Part shown: in pieces, positions 12,420 through 23,738 of the stretch | Numbering within the stretch: position 1 is the stretch's first letter | Layout: each line of letters opens with the position of its first letter | Source of the DNA: Chara braunii | Lineage: Eukaryota > Streptophyta > Charophyceae > Charales > Characeae | Reading direction: 5' to 3' | NCBI GenBank assembly: GCA_003427395.1 | Contig: BFEA01000542.1 | Span: 722,257-781,309, forward strand | Length of the DNA stretch: 59,053 nt | The notes under the pieces: model-generated | What the model saw: the letters and a program-made list of their open reading frames with translations, nothing else | Databases searched by the model: none | What the model was told of the DNA's origin: nothing | Translations under genes and position numbers: made by a program

Positions 12420-13320
12420 TTTTTGAAGTTTTTTAAAGTCGAGTTTCAACGATTTTAGAAGTAGTGAAAATGTTGAATGTCCCTATATTGAATAAATTTT
12501 CAGAATATTCAACGTTTGCCCCCTTGTTTGAGTGTATAGAAACGTTGCAAATTCTGAAGTGGTGAAGATGCTGAAAATTTTAAAGTACACCCCCCTCTTT
12601 TTGAGTGTGTGGAACGCTGAAGATTTTGAAAATTATGAAGTGACGAAAACGCTGAAAATTTTGAACCCCCCCCGTGTCTCCTATGAGAGGGGGGGGGGCT
12701 TCAGAATCTTCAGCGTTTTCACCACTTCAAAATTTTCAGAATCTTAAATGTTCATCCCTTTGTATGAGAGTGTAGAAATGTTGAAGATTCTGAAGATGTT
12801 GAAAAGACAAAAATGTTGAAAATTCTAAACTACACCCCCTTTTATCCTAGTATGTAGGAGCGCTGAAAATTTTAAAAATTTTGAAGTAGTGAAAACGTTG
12901 AGGATTCTGAACCCCCCCTCCTTGTTCGAATGTTTATGCCCGACCGTGTACGAACGTTGAGCGTCCAGAATGTAAATGTTGATATTAATATATCCGTTAA
13001 CCTTCCAAAAATGTTGAATTTACCCCCCCCTCTAGCTTTGCCAAAGCGTTGATGAATGTGAATTCTTTGAAGTGGTGAAACGACAAAAAACGTTGAACCT
13101 AGGTTTACCAAAACCCTGAAAATTATAAGCATTTTGAAGTGGTGAAACGACTGAAGATGTTGAACCTACCCCCCATCTCTAGGTTTGTCGAAGCGTTGAA
13201 GATTGTGAATACCTGCAAGTGGTGAAACAGTCGAGAACGATGAACCTACCCCCCCTTTCTAAGTTTATCAAAGCGCTGAAAATTGTAAACACTATGAAGT
13301 GGTGAAACCACCGAAAACAT
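12420..13320. repeat. Degenerate ~80-bp repeats with a strong palindrome
   Basis: The phrase GAAGTGGTGAAAC recurs at about 13,071, 13,136, 13,217 and 13,297, each within a unit that also holds a C-run followed by CTAGGTTTGTCGAAGCGTTG-like words. At 12,620-12,740 the sequence folds back: GAAGTGACGAAAACGCTGAA on the left pairs with TTCAGCGTTTTCACCACTTC on the right, through a C8/G9 clamp around a loop of about 12 bases. The same vocabulary (GAAGTGGTGAA, CTGAAAAT) builds the insertion in gag at 21.7-22.1 kb. No coding potential is credible. Confidence 0.7.
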
Positions 13321-15201
13321 TGTCAGTGCGAATACCCTTACAAGGGTATCCACCCTAGTTTTTGCAAATGACAGAAAATAAGTTTCGTTTAAAGTTGAAG
13401 TATATCGAGGGAGGCGCTGCTGTGTCTGTAGTTTATGTTGACTAGACGGTTGACTAAAGTAGACAGTTTGTGGGCGAGCAGACTAAAGGCGTGCGTGATC
13501 TCTCTTCTTATTGATGACTGTAAGGCAGGCGTTGGTTGTCGGCCAAGATTTTATTTTTCTGATTAAGCTAGGATTAAAAGGATTTTGTATTTTGATTTGT
13601 GTGCTTGTCTTGTGACCCGTGCGTACGTACGGAGGACGACGTCGACGACGGGACAGATTTCTATAGTCGCATGGTGGACGAGAAAGATTGGCGATCGTGA
13701 GGTTGGTTGATAGGTCGATGCGTGGTTTTGAAACGTTCCGGTAGATCCGCACGTCGCACAATATCCTCTTATTTAGGTGTCCGTAAGCGCCAGACCCAAT
13801 CTTGGGCCTAGTACTATGGGTTACGGTAATGGACTTTCAAAGGGGGAGATTTAGGGATCGAGACCAGCGAGCGGCGGCAAAGGAGTATCGAAACAGTGTG
13901 AAGAAGCCGAGGGGTTGAGAGCCCGACGGGGCTATCCCCCTTGGTTTTACCGCCAATGGCGTCGAAGTGGTGCCAGCAGGTTTTTTTTTCACTCGCTCTC
14001 TAACGTTTAAATTTTTTCTAAATATTTTATTATTTATCGTGGTTGTTATTTATCTTTATGTCTCTGTGTTCTTTGAATCAAGACGTAACGTAGGACCTTG
14101 AGTACGCGCCTTTTTTGACGAGCCCATTCGGATTTTTGCATGTTCGGGATGCAGGTGAGGGTCCTTGGCCCTACTGTCTTAAGACGAGGGACGGGGAAGT
14201 CGACGTGCATGTGAGCCGGTGGGTGGTTAGCCCACGAAGTGAAGAAACTTGAGTGGCGGGGGTTGCCGTGGGTGCACCGTCCGCCACCCGCAATCTGATG
14301 TGAGAGGTTTAAGTGTGAGCATGGCCGTTGGGGCACGAAAGGTGGCGAACCATGCCCGGGCGCAGAAGGGAGAGGCGGCCCAGGGGGCAGTGGGAAGGCC
14401 GCTGCAATGACTGCTCACCTGCGGAACCCCTTCTACACTTCAGTCCCCAGAGTTATCTTTTGCAATTTCTACCAAGAGGTGTACGAGGACCCGTCTCACC
14501 TAGTTCATGCAGCTGGCCCTCACACTCGATACCACAGTTCGAGTGTGAGCATGGTCATTGGGGATTCGAGGGGTGAAGAGCTCCGCCGGGTCAAAGTGGG
14601 CAGGAAGAGACTGTCGCAGGGGCCCTGAGTTCGGAAGAAGTGTCTGTACCTGCCGAACCGGAGTTGACCCTTTGTAGCTCGAGAATTGGAACGATACCGG
14701 GAAGATTGGCATGGTCCATTCGCAAGAACGAACCGAAAGTCAAAGCATAGCATCGATAAAATACATTAGATTGATGAGGTTTCTGAGGTGTACCTGTCCG
14801 TGTTCTAGCAGAGGATCCATTCTTGATTTGTACAAGTGGTGAATGATGGAACGAGATCTTTGGCCACCATCTGCAGCGCAGTCATTCGCTCGATATAAGA
14901 ACCAAGCTATGATCACGGTCAGAGACAAGGGAATGTTTTTGGGAAGCAGGGTAGGCACAGACGGCGATGTAACCGGGGTGTACTGTCGAGCAGGGCAATA
15001 GGGACGGGCAGGTTAGGCCAGAGAAGTTCAGTTGGAGGCCCGCTGCGATGCTACTTGCAAATGGCACGACGAACCTGACTCCCTCTGAAGCATAGACGAA
15101 AACAGCTAGGGGCTGGCCGACGTTTCTTTGGTTGAGTATTGTCGTTCACTACAAACTCAGAGTACAGGCGGGAAGTGCCGAACAACGCTAGGTAATGCGT
15201 T
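13321..15201 (+). repeat. Repeat B, copy B1 (LTR-like head)
   Basis: This 1.88-kb segment is directly repeated at 32,589-34,542 and partly inverted at 40.4-41.7 kb. It opens TGTCAGTGCGAATACCC, and its first 40 bases contain the palindrome ATACCCTTACAAGGGTAT. Shared landmarks with B2 are ACAGAAAATAAGTTT, GTACGTACG followed by GACGACGTCGACGACGG, GGGGCTATCCCCCTTGG near 13,930, AAGTCGACGTGCATG near 14,200 and TTTCTTTGGTTGAGTATTG near 15,123. A TG start fits an LTR. A terminal CA and a primer site are not evident at 15,201, so B may be the left part of a longer LTR. Confidence 0.7.
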
Positions 15202-16214
15202 ATGGGAGAGGTTGGCGTCAACAACGAGGATGTGGAGGATGGTGAAGGAGATGGTGAAGAACTGCCGAGGAGCAGTTAGAAAGGCATAGTTCTCTCAATC
15301 CTTGGCAGAATCGAACGAGGCAAAAGGAGATTTCAGGGTTCAGGCGCTGGGCGAATTCGAAGAAGGCTTTAGTTTATGCGCTGGATAAGTAGAAGGCGAG
15401 CGAGAAGGAAAAAGGGTGTGCGCAATGTTGTGGTGGAAGTAGTGACGAAGAAGGATTTGTATGTTCCGTCCGATCGAAGTCGCGCGAAGGGAGTACCATT
15501 TTTTTAGGGCTTTAGTGAGGGGCGAACTCGATGGTGGGCCTAAATTTCGGGATTCTTAAGCGGGTCTTGCGCCATAAGTACTAAGAGTTGCGCGAAGGTG
15601 AGGAATTGAAGTTGCGTGTGAGAGGAGCCTTGCCACGCTGATGTACCTTTCCGTGTTTGAGCGGAAGGTTCACACTCAATTCGGTATGTTGAAGCGGACG
15701 TAGCAGCGTGGAGGACTGAGCATGAATCATCTCGCATTCTAATGAAGGATTTAGTCTCATTCGGGTACATTGATGGGCAACGACTCGGAGTTCGTGTTTT
15801 ACGAAGTTTCGCCCCTGTCATCATGTCCCTCTCTGCATGTGTGCGTGCACCAGTATGTGTGTGGGTTGTCGTTTTCGCCTTGGTATGGTGGAGCGACTAC
15901 GTCGTTGAACCTCACGAGTGTGAATGAGAGAGAGAGAGTGGATTCGCCTTAGCGAGGGCATGGGGCCATGTTGCCGTGAGCACGGCTGGTCATGCTTGGG
16001 CTCTCTCCTCAAATGCACCTAATCTGGAGTGTTGTCAGATACATTTGGAGCGAACGAAAGGTCGTTAACACATGCAATGACAAGTGGTAAAGAGAGATCG
16101 GAGAGAGGGAAGGTTCGAGTGGCAACGAGTACTTACCTGGCAGGAGGTGAAGCAGTTCGCCCTCGCGAGCGTAATCGGGCGTACCAAAGCCAAGTGGCGA
16201 TCCGGATAGACATA

Positions 16215-16275
<61 letters not shown>

Positions 16276-17110
16276 AAAAGTTGGAGAGGGCGGAAGTTGG
16301 TTGCTGCAATCAAGTAGGCAGATGGACGATGCTTCCTGCAGTGAGCAGAGGGAGTTGAGGGTTGCTCCGTATGCAGCATGGTCCATCGTTGCATTGAATG
16401 AGGCGGCACATCTGTTAAAAGTTAACGCAAGTATCTTGAGATTAACTCAACGATTACAAAAATCTCATACAGAGCGAAGGGCGAAGAATCTTTTTTAAGA
16501 TCTTCAGTACAAATGCAAACTGTATGGACACGTACCCGAGTCTTGACAACAATCTGTCTGGTCGACATCTGCATAAAGTCAATCATTTGTTGCTACTTTC
16601 AACTAGTTGTTTCGTCATCATGTTGGACTGAGTAGTTATGTGACTCTAGTTTAAGAACTGGGCACCGCCGGTGGAGGACTCATCACTCGTTGCCGATGAC
16701 CTTTTGTTGAGAACGAACTCGGTGTTTGTTGGTGCGCTGACGTTGTTTAGTACTGTAGCCAGATTTGGCATCGAGTTTTGCTTTTCGAGAGTGTTACCTC
16801 CCCTGGTGGTTGCATAGCCTGGTCGGGAGTATTACTAAAGCAGGAATGGGTCTACCGCATGGAGATCGGTGCGGTTTGAAACCAGTACTGATCGGAACAG
16901 TCGAATGAAAGTTGCGGGGCTACAGGCTCACCTTTTTTGTCAGCAACGACGTTCACTATCAGACGAAGCAGTAGCAAGTTGCCCGTAAAGGTGCAGAATT
17001 ACTTATGGTCAGCAAACTTGGAATAAAAACAACGGAGGGGTATAGTTCATAGAAAGAGGAGGAGGGATATTGCGATGATTGAGGAGGGTCGTTAGAAGGT
17101 TAACAACCAG
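15202..17110. other. No gene; unique spacer with (GA)n
   Basis: The segment between B1 and LTR A2 has no second copy in this window. A GA dinucleotide tract runs from 16,218 to about 16,270 and ends in an A-run; its translations are the Arg-Glu and Leu-Ser low-complexity ORFs here, which I do not credit. The surrounding sequence is GC-moderate and purine-rich. No domain, tRNA or promoter was recognised. If B and A are the two ends of one LTR, this is its middle. Confidence 0.45.
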
Positions 17111-17114
17111 CAGT

Positions 17115-20100
17115 TTGACTTCAGTTTGACCAATGGCTGCACATTTTGGCCATCATTGCGGGGTCCTCGGGCGCTGCAAGGCAACAAGGCCGTCTCCTGG
17201 GAGTTGAGTTTTCCCTCTTTTGTATCTCGAGAGTCTGAAACCCCTATCTTCTGCCCTTCTTACTCTAAGTCTAATCCTGTTATGAGAGGAGGGCGACAGA
17301 CGGGATTGCAACCCGTAGGACCGCAGCAAGACCTCCGTCAGAGGTTACCCCACCGATTAAGGGAACTCTGTTGGAACTCAGGAGGAGTTATGGAGGCAGG
17401 AAACTGAGAGGTAACCTTCCATCTCCTTTTATAAACCTAGTTGTAACCCTTATCTGTACTTTTTGCTATAGTTGACTGAGTACATTGTCTGCATCCCTAT
17501 TTTAACTTTATGTTTGACTTTCAAGACAAATCAGACTTAATAAAGAGAATTTTATGCAAGTTGCAGTTTCAGTTTTATTGTCTGACTGAAAGAGAAGTGT
17601 AAAAAAGGATTGCATCTGGGGGAAAGGTGGGAGGGAGGTTATATTGCTTATATTTTACTGGGTCAACCAAAGGCTGGGAGAGTCTCCATAAGATTGGAGG
17701 GCCCAATGCTATGTTTATTTTGGATTATCTGAAGTACCAGACAGGTTCCTATAAGATTGGGTGGTTTGGTTGCTTTGACTTGCAGGGGCTGTTTGTGCTT
17801 GATTTTCAGGGACCAAGCATCCATAAGATTGGATGGCTTAGTTGCTTTGCTTCTTTGGGTTTTCTTATGTTTTATTAGTTCTGAAGGAGAGTTTGACATG
17901 ATCCATACGATTGGATGACCCTGTTTTTTTCCCTTGTTTTATGGTGGGGGAGAAATTCAGGCAAATGACTTAACAGATTCCCAAAAGATTGGGTGATCTG
18001 GTCTAGAGCCACGGACATGCTGGAACCAAAGAGATAATTTGTTTATATTTCTATGTTACTTTAATTATGAATATGCTAGTCACATATTTTTCCATAAGAT
18101 TGGATGGTCTGACTATAGCTTATCATTAACTGAAGAGAGTATAAATTAAGAATAAACTTGAGGCAAGAAGGGTCAAGTTGAACCTTGATCTAAGATGTTT
18201 GGTTCAGTCATATGTTACCTTAACAAATTAGGTGCAGACAATTATATATAACTTTGATATTTAAACAAATTTGGGCGATTCGGTTGGATAGACTAGTCAC
18301 ATGCCTAAAGAAGATAAAGTTGTAGTACCTTGTGTTTGTGTTTACTCTATGGCTGTGCTAGAGAGGTTTCCATAAGATTGGGTGGTCTAACTTTACGTCT
18401 TATGCAAGCCGGGTGTAAGGGATAAATCATTTAAAATCTACGAACTATTGTTTGACCAAGTTGACTTTGGGTTGATGAGAGTACTTACCATTATGGTTAG
18501 CTCTACATTTGGTTGTGCGCTCGGCACGTACTACAGTCATAGGAGTTAGTTTCAACTCCTGCATTTTATGAGTTATGTTCTTTTTACTTATGTCAAATTC
18601 TGCGTTTTCTGGGATCTTTTGTTATACCTGGTATTGTATGAATCTTGGTAAGCTACTTTCTTTATGGGAAGCGCTGCCGAAATTTCTACAAAACCAAGGA
18701 GTTAGTCATATAGCTTAGCAAAAATCTAGAAAGTCTCATTTTCTAAAGGGATTGTTGCGCAAATTTTTGCTAATTTGAAAAGTTAAACAAAATTGGACTT
18801 TGGGAAGTGAAAGTTATTTCTATACTTTTTGAACTTAGCTTTGTTTAAACTTTAGAAGGTTGTTTTTCCTATGGGAAGCGCTGCCGAAATTTCTACAAAT
18901 CTAAGGAGTAACTTAAATTTTGTTTTGCCAGAACTCAAGTTTACTTTGAGTTCTTATCTGACTTAGTATAAATCAGGAAAGTCTATTTTTTCTAAAAGAG
19001 ATGCTGCCCAAATTTTTGCTAATTCAGGGAGTTAGACAAAATTTGACTTTCTAGAGTTAAAGATTATTTATGTTTTCATATTCTAGCTAGTATAAATTCT
19101 GAAAAGACACTCTTCCTACGATAAGCGCTGCCAAAATTTTCTTAATCTAGAAGAGTTAGATTATATTTTCACAGGTGGCGATTCTGGCAATCCACCCTGA
19201 ATGAGGTAGATTCTGCAAAAAATATACATTTTCTTTGGACACTAACTTGATGGTAGATTTATACTTCATTGGCAAATAGTTTGAGTAAGAACGTGCTATG
19301 AAGATCTATTCTCCAAACACTGATGGTTTAACTTAGGTATTGACTTGTCTTATGATACAAGCCTTCTTTGGACGTTTGATTCGGAATTTGGACTAGATTC
19401 AACTAAATCCCAGGAGAATTTTTTTTTTTTATCACTGATAACAGGACGTTTGTCGACTCGTCGGTCTACGACTGAACTCCAATTCATTATCATTACCCAA
19501 CCTAAAAAGCTTTAGCCCTAGTGGTTTCTAATGTTGTATTAAGGCTTTCATCTAGACTTTTATTGAATGATTATTTAACTAAGGTGCTGAGTATTTATAT
19601 TTGGAAGGTTGGACAAAGGTTAAGGCTTGCATGGCTAAAGCAAGAGGTATGAGTATAGAGATTGGTTGAAGTTGACCCCGTGTAGTGTGTGGACTTTTTG
19701 TTGATTCTTTGATGTGATTGCAGGTAAGTTTGTGGTTCGGACTTTGGATTTGACTGTCTGCGATCATATACATATAAATGACTTAGAGGAGTCTCACTGT
19801 GATTGTGAGAAGTGATCGTCACATATTTATTCTGTAATATATATAATATATATATATATATATCGTCACAAACATAACTGCCCAGTAAACCGTAAGCAGA
19901 GAGAGAGAAAAGGACAACAAACGAGGGGCTATACATATAGAGAGAGAGAGAGAGACGTACATAACTGTGTTTGGGTATTCACGTGGCCTGAAGAGCCCAC
20001 GCTTAAGGGTTTACTTGGAGTTGAGATTGAAACAGGAAAGAAGACTCTCTTCCTTTACCGTTTTGCTTTTTTAAAGATCTTAGTCGGACGTTGGTCCTGA

Positions 20101-20999
20101 ACTCGGATTCAAGGTTCTTGTCCAGGACATCCCAGGTCCTAGACTCCACGTGAAAGGGATCACCCCGCGCAAAACCTATTTGCCCTGCTCACCGGGACAC
20201 TTAGCCTAAGGGCCGAAGGTGCCAAGGGGGCCAAACGAATGTTCCTTCAGCCGTGCAATATCGTGAAGGGTCCGACCTTCACGATACTTTCAGTTTGACA
20301 CTTAAATGTCATAAGCGGTATTCGGATCCACGAAGGACCGCTTGATTATGGGCACTGCATAGTACGCCATCATTGCGACTGCTTGCGTATTCATGCATTG
20401 CTAGTCGACATAGGCAGGTCTTGCATCCGCTCGTTTTTATACTAAGTCTCGCACGTGTCGCCGACCCGATTTTCGTGTCGGAAGGTTATAGGATGACTAC
20501 AAAACTGACTAGGATTGTTGTCGTGTTGCTTGTTTTGTGTAGTTTCGTGTATGTGAGTGTTGTGGTGTAACGCGTGGTATGTGGGATGCGTCCTTGTCGA
20601 CCGACGGCGAGTCGAGCTTGGGACTTCAGCCCCTCAGTACGCCGGTTCGCGCGCGGGTTCGATATAGGCGTAAAAACCACGCGTACCCTCTATGCTACAG
20701 CAAACGAGAAACGTCATCAACTGGTCCACCTCTTTGATTACAACTGATTAGCTTTCGTATTGTGGACTGGTAGTTCGGCGGGTATACGCCCACCGAAGGG
20801 AGGTGACAGCTCCCGCAGGTGGAGGTAGGTCGTGCCTCTCCTAGTCCCTATCCTATCGTAGGGGCTCGCGAGAGGTATGGCTGACACACTCGATCGGAGC
20901 GGCTTGCGGAAGCTCCGTGTGTATCGCGACAAGGTAGACCAACTCCTGCGTGACGCGGCCATGAGGGTCCCGCCCTGTGTCGGACCGATGCACACGACA
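17115..20999 (+). mobile_element. Family A LTR, copy A2: 5' LTR of the Ty3/gypsy-like element
   Basis: It ends GCACACGACA at 20,999, two bases before a tRNA-Asp primer-binding site, which fixes it as a 5' LTR. The left limit (about 17,115) is where homology to inverted copy A3 begins; the exact TG is uncertain. The length is about 3.9 kb. The first third repeats CCATAAGATTGGRTGG-type motifs (17,687; 17,751; 17,819; 18,093; 18,371). The middle repeats GGAAGCGCTGCCGAAATTT-type motifs at about 18,667, 18,750, 18,877, 19,000 and 19,125. An AT tract and ribozyme-tail remnant lie at 19,838-19,930. A perfect 11-bp hairpin (TATCGTGAAGG/CCTTCACGATA) lies at about 20,258-20,285. No coding ORF. Confidence 0.8.
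19838..19930 (-). repeat. Ribozyme-tail repeat inside LTR A2
   Basis: An (AT)n tract is followed by CGTCACAAACATAACTGCCC, then AGTAAACCGTAAGCAG, a GA tract and GGACAACAAACGAGGGGCT. It is collinear with the sequence downstream of the hammerhead at 56.97-57.04 kb, in reverse orientation. It sits at the same LTR position as the A1 copy and is truncated by another GA tract at 19,940. The ribozyme core is missing. Confidence 0.65.
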
Positions 21000-21001
21000 G
21001 G

Positions 21002-21019
21002 TGGCGCCGTTGCCAGGGA
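21002..21019 (+). promoter_or_regulatory. Primer-binding site complementary to tRNA-Asp
   Basis: TGGCGCCGTTGCCAGGGA matches the complement of the 3' end of plant tRNA-Asp(GUC), including its CCA, at 17 of 18 positions. A primer site of this type is used by several plant Ty3/gypsy lineages such as Athila. It lies two bases after the LTR end, the expected spacing, and orients the element to the right. Confidence 0.85.
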
Positions 21020-21394
21020 TAACGGTTGCCTACCGTTGTCCCTAGTGGAATAACATCCGGGTATGAGAATGAGGAGAATAGGCATGCTAGGGAAATTTCA
21101 TCAGACATATGCCGTAGATTATGTGAAACCTTATCTTAAAGGTGAGTCGATGTTATTTTTGTACTTTGATTTGATTGATTATCGGACTTGAAGAAGATGG
21201 GATAAAAAACAAAATCCGCATGAAATGCTGGGAGGGGAGCCTTGTAGTCCAGAAAAGGCTACGAGATAGTGTCAATTAAGATGGGTTCATGAGATGACTG
21301 TGTAGGGAAATGATAAGAGATATGATAGGGTCAGTTGTTGAATGAAATTTATGTTTATTCTTAGCAGGGAAGTTGAGCAAGAGAATCGACCAAA

Positions 21395-21628
21395 ATGTTC
21401 GGAGACATAGCTGATGGTGCGGGGAAGACTCTGACAATCGATGATTTTGTCGAAGCATTGGATACAGGAGAAAGGGCGCAAAGTAACGTTCCTAAAGTAG
21501 CTACCTTCCATTTCAATGGAGAACGAGTTTTAAAATTATTAGAGTTGGTCGAACAGGCATTGGTGGATCTATCAGATGCAGTGAAGTTCCAACGTATTCC
21601 AAAGTATGTGCTTCATGGGCGTATATAA
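21395..21628 (+). pseudogene. Gag (capsid) N-terminal part, interrupted
   Basis: The 77 codons include VATFHFNGERVLKLLELVEQ and end FQRIPKYVLHG. This has the look of a retrotransposon Gag start: a hydrophobic FxGxxVxxxLE motif followed by helices. The protein is cut by a stop at 21,626-21,628, and about 470 bp of foreign direct and inverted repeats follow. Capsid-like coding resumes at 22,117 with an SWARFRDDFRRKYRLGD helix. It would package the genomic RNA. Confidence 0.65.
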
Positions 21629-21649
21629 GGAAGTGGAAAATGTTATAAT

Positions 21650-22110
21650 TGCAGTCAATGATAGTTCACAAGCGGTTATCGAGTAGCTGAAAATTCAGGA
21701 ATGAAAATTATGAAGTAAGAGTTTTTGACAGTCTGAAAATCCTCAATGGTCCTGAAGCGGTGAAAGGTTCGAAGACCCTGAAAATCACCTGTTTAGGCAG
21801 GCTGCATCCTGAAGTGGTGAAGGGTGTCCTGAAGTGGTCAAGTGAGAGTTTTTGACAATCTAAAAATCCTGAATGGTCTTGAAGTGGTCAAAGTTTCGAA
21901 GACCATGAAAACCACCCTTCACCACTTGAGGATGCAGCCTGCCTAAACAGGTGGTTTTCAGGGTCTTCGGAGTTTTTACCACTTCAGGACCATTCAGGAT
22001 TTTCAGACCTGAATGGTCCTTAAATGGTGAAAGGTTCGAAGACCCTGAAAACCACATGTTTAGGTAGGCTGCATCCTGAAGTGGTGAAGGGTGTCCTGAA
22101 GTGGTGATGA
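21650..22110. repeat. Insertion in gag made of ~125-bp units in direct and inverted orientation
   Basis: Three copies of a unit containing GGTCCTGAAG(C/T)GGTGAAAGG, GAAGACCCTGAAAA and TTTAGGCAGGCTGCATCCTG are arranged forward (21,731-21,856), forward then folded back (21,857-22,007) and forward (22,008-22,110). The middle section is a near-perfect hairpin around ACCACCCTTCACC. Gag reading breaks just before and resumes just after, so the block is inserted. The vocabulary matches the array at 12.4-13.3 kb. Confidence 0.75.
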
Positions 22111-23700
22111 AAAATACGACTGTTGTTAACCTTCTCTCTGGTAGTTGGGCAAGATTCAGAGATGATTTTCGAAGAAAATACAGATTGGGCGATGACCTAT
22201 TGACTACGACAGATCTAGAAACAATGAATAGGGATGACTTCACTGCTGTCGGAGTTCTCGTACAAAAATTTAAGAAGAAGGCGAGAAAGGTCCCAGGGAT
22301 TTCAGAAGAAGCACCGTGTGTTATCTTTCTGAGACTGTTTAACACCTCGGAGGCTCAGGAGTTGACGAGCCATAGAGGAGGCAGCGGAAAACTCACCTGG
22401 ACCACAATCGATAAGGGTGTGGAAGAGGGGAGTTTGAACCAGGTGAAGCCGTACCAGATGCGCCAACAGAGGCAAAAAAGGAAAGAGCGTGATGCGACTA
22501 CCTCAAGAACCCGGGGATAAAAATAGATCATCACGGATGTACTCACGGAGTTAGGCTATGAAAACGATACCGGGGTACAGAACAAGGTGATGACCACGGT
22601 TCAAGGAAAGGGAAAGGAGTCGGGGGTTGAGGAAGTCGTTCAAGAAGAGTAGGAAGAAGAGGAGTCGGTGCCCCAACATCTTTTGAAAGCGTAGCGCAAG
22701 CAGCGTAATTTGGCACAAGGTGGGCAGGGCTCTGGAAAGGGGCAGACGCCCCAAGTATTGGCAGCTACCTCACCAAAAGTGGCAACTCCGTTGAATAGTG
22801 CGGGACCCTCGCAAGCAGGGACACCTCCATATGGACAGTGGTCATGACTCATATTTAACACTTTTGTGTCATGGGGTGTTCCGGCTTCGTCTGGTCAGAT
22901 GGTACCCTACGCAGGACCTCAAGCGAGTATGCCGCCACCGAGCTACCCTGCAGTGCCTGCAGTGCAGGCCCAACCCATGGTGCCACCTCCATCGCCCGCA
23001 CTAAGTTCGCAAGCCAGCGTGGCTAAAGGAGGGAATAAAGGTCAGGGCAATCAAGGGAACGGAGGAAGAGGCGGCAGAAGAGGCGGCGGAAGAGGGCGAG
23101 GTAGTACTGGCAGAGACCGAGGGGGGCAATGAAACAATCAAGATCATCAGGATCAAGGGAACCAAGGGGGTCAAGGGTATGGCATAACCCGTTTTGATTG
23201 GAGAAACGTTATTTGCAGGCACTGTGACAAGCAAGGTCATGCAATACATTTCTGCAATAAGAGACGGGAGGATGAGAGAGCCGGACTGATCTATTTCAAC
23301 ATGGATGGAGATATATACGATCAGTTCGGGGAATACATTGACCCCGAGGTCCCAGGCGGAGTAAGGGAAGAGGTCCTTAGATGGGTAGCCGTTCGGCCGG
23401 CGCAACGAGCCATGTTCATACTGTGGTAAGATAACGAGGGCTCACATCTGAGAGTGGAGTAGGTGGAGGAGAGCGAGGAAGTAACACAACGGCTACGAGC
23501 AGGGGTCCCGAGGGAAGAGCCCATTGTTGTTGAATCGGACGAAGAGGACTCTGATGAAAAAATGGAGCCAGCATCGACCCTCCTATGAAAAATGGAGGAC
23601 TTATGGGAAAAGATGGGGAGATACCAACAAAAGTTGGTGGGTATATGCGAGGAAATGAAGGATTGAAAGGTCAATCTCCCCAAGGTTTTCCTTTATGAGT
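22101..23700 (+). pseudogene. Gag, capsid C-terminal part and nucleocapsid zinc knuckle
   Basis: One frame can be followed from 22,101 through the protease despite roughly ten stops (the first at 22,518). Order: SWARFRDDFRRKYRLGDDLL helix, basic helix, Pro/Gln-rich linker (about 22,870-23,010), a Gly/Arg-rich stretch near 23,030-23,130, and a CX2CX4HX4C zinc knuckle at 23,214-23,255 (CRHCDKQGHAIHFC). The motif DGDIYDQFGEYIDPEVPGG follows near 23,303. The basic Gly/Arg region and the knuckle bind RNA. It is non-functional as written, because stops interrupt every domain. Confidence 0.75.
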
Positions 23701-23738
23701 CCGGCCTAGAATCGGTACCTGCACGATAAAGGTACCAT

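Noticed and set aside
16029-16409. Arg-Glu and Leu-Ser ORFs of 109-125 codons
   Set aside because: Translations of the (GA)n tract on both strands.
16600-16630. Minus-strand ATGATGACGAAAC resembling a hammerhead
   Set aside because: The stem II segment is missing between the two core words; chance match.
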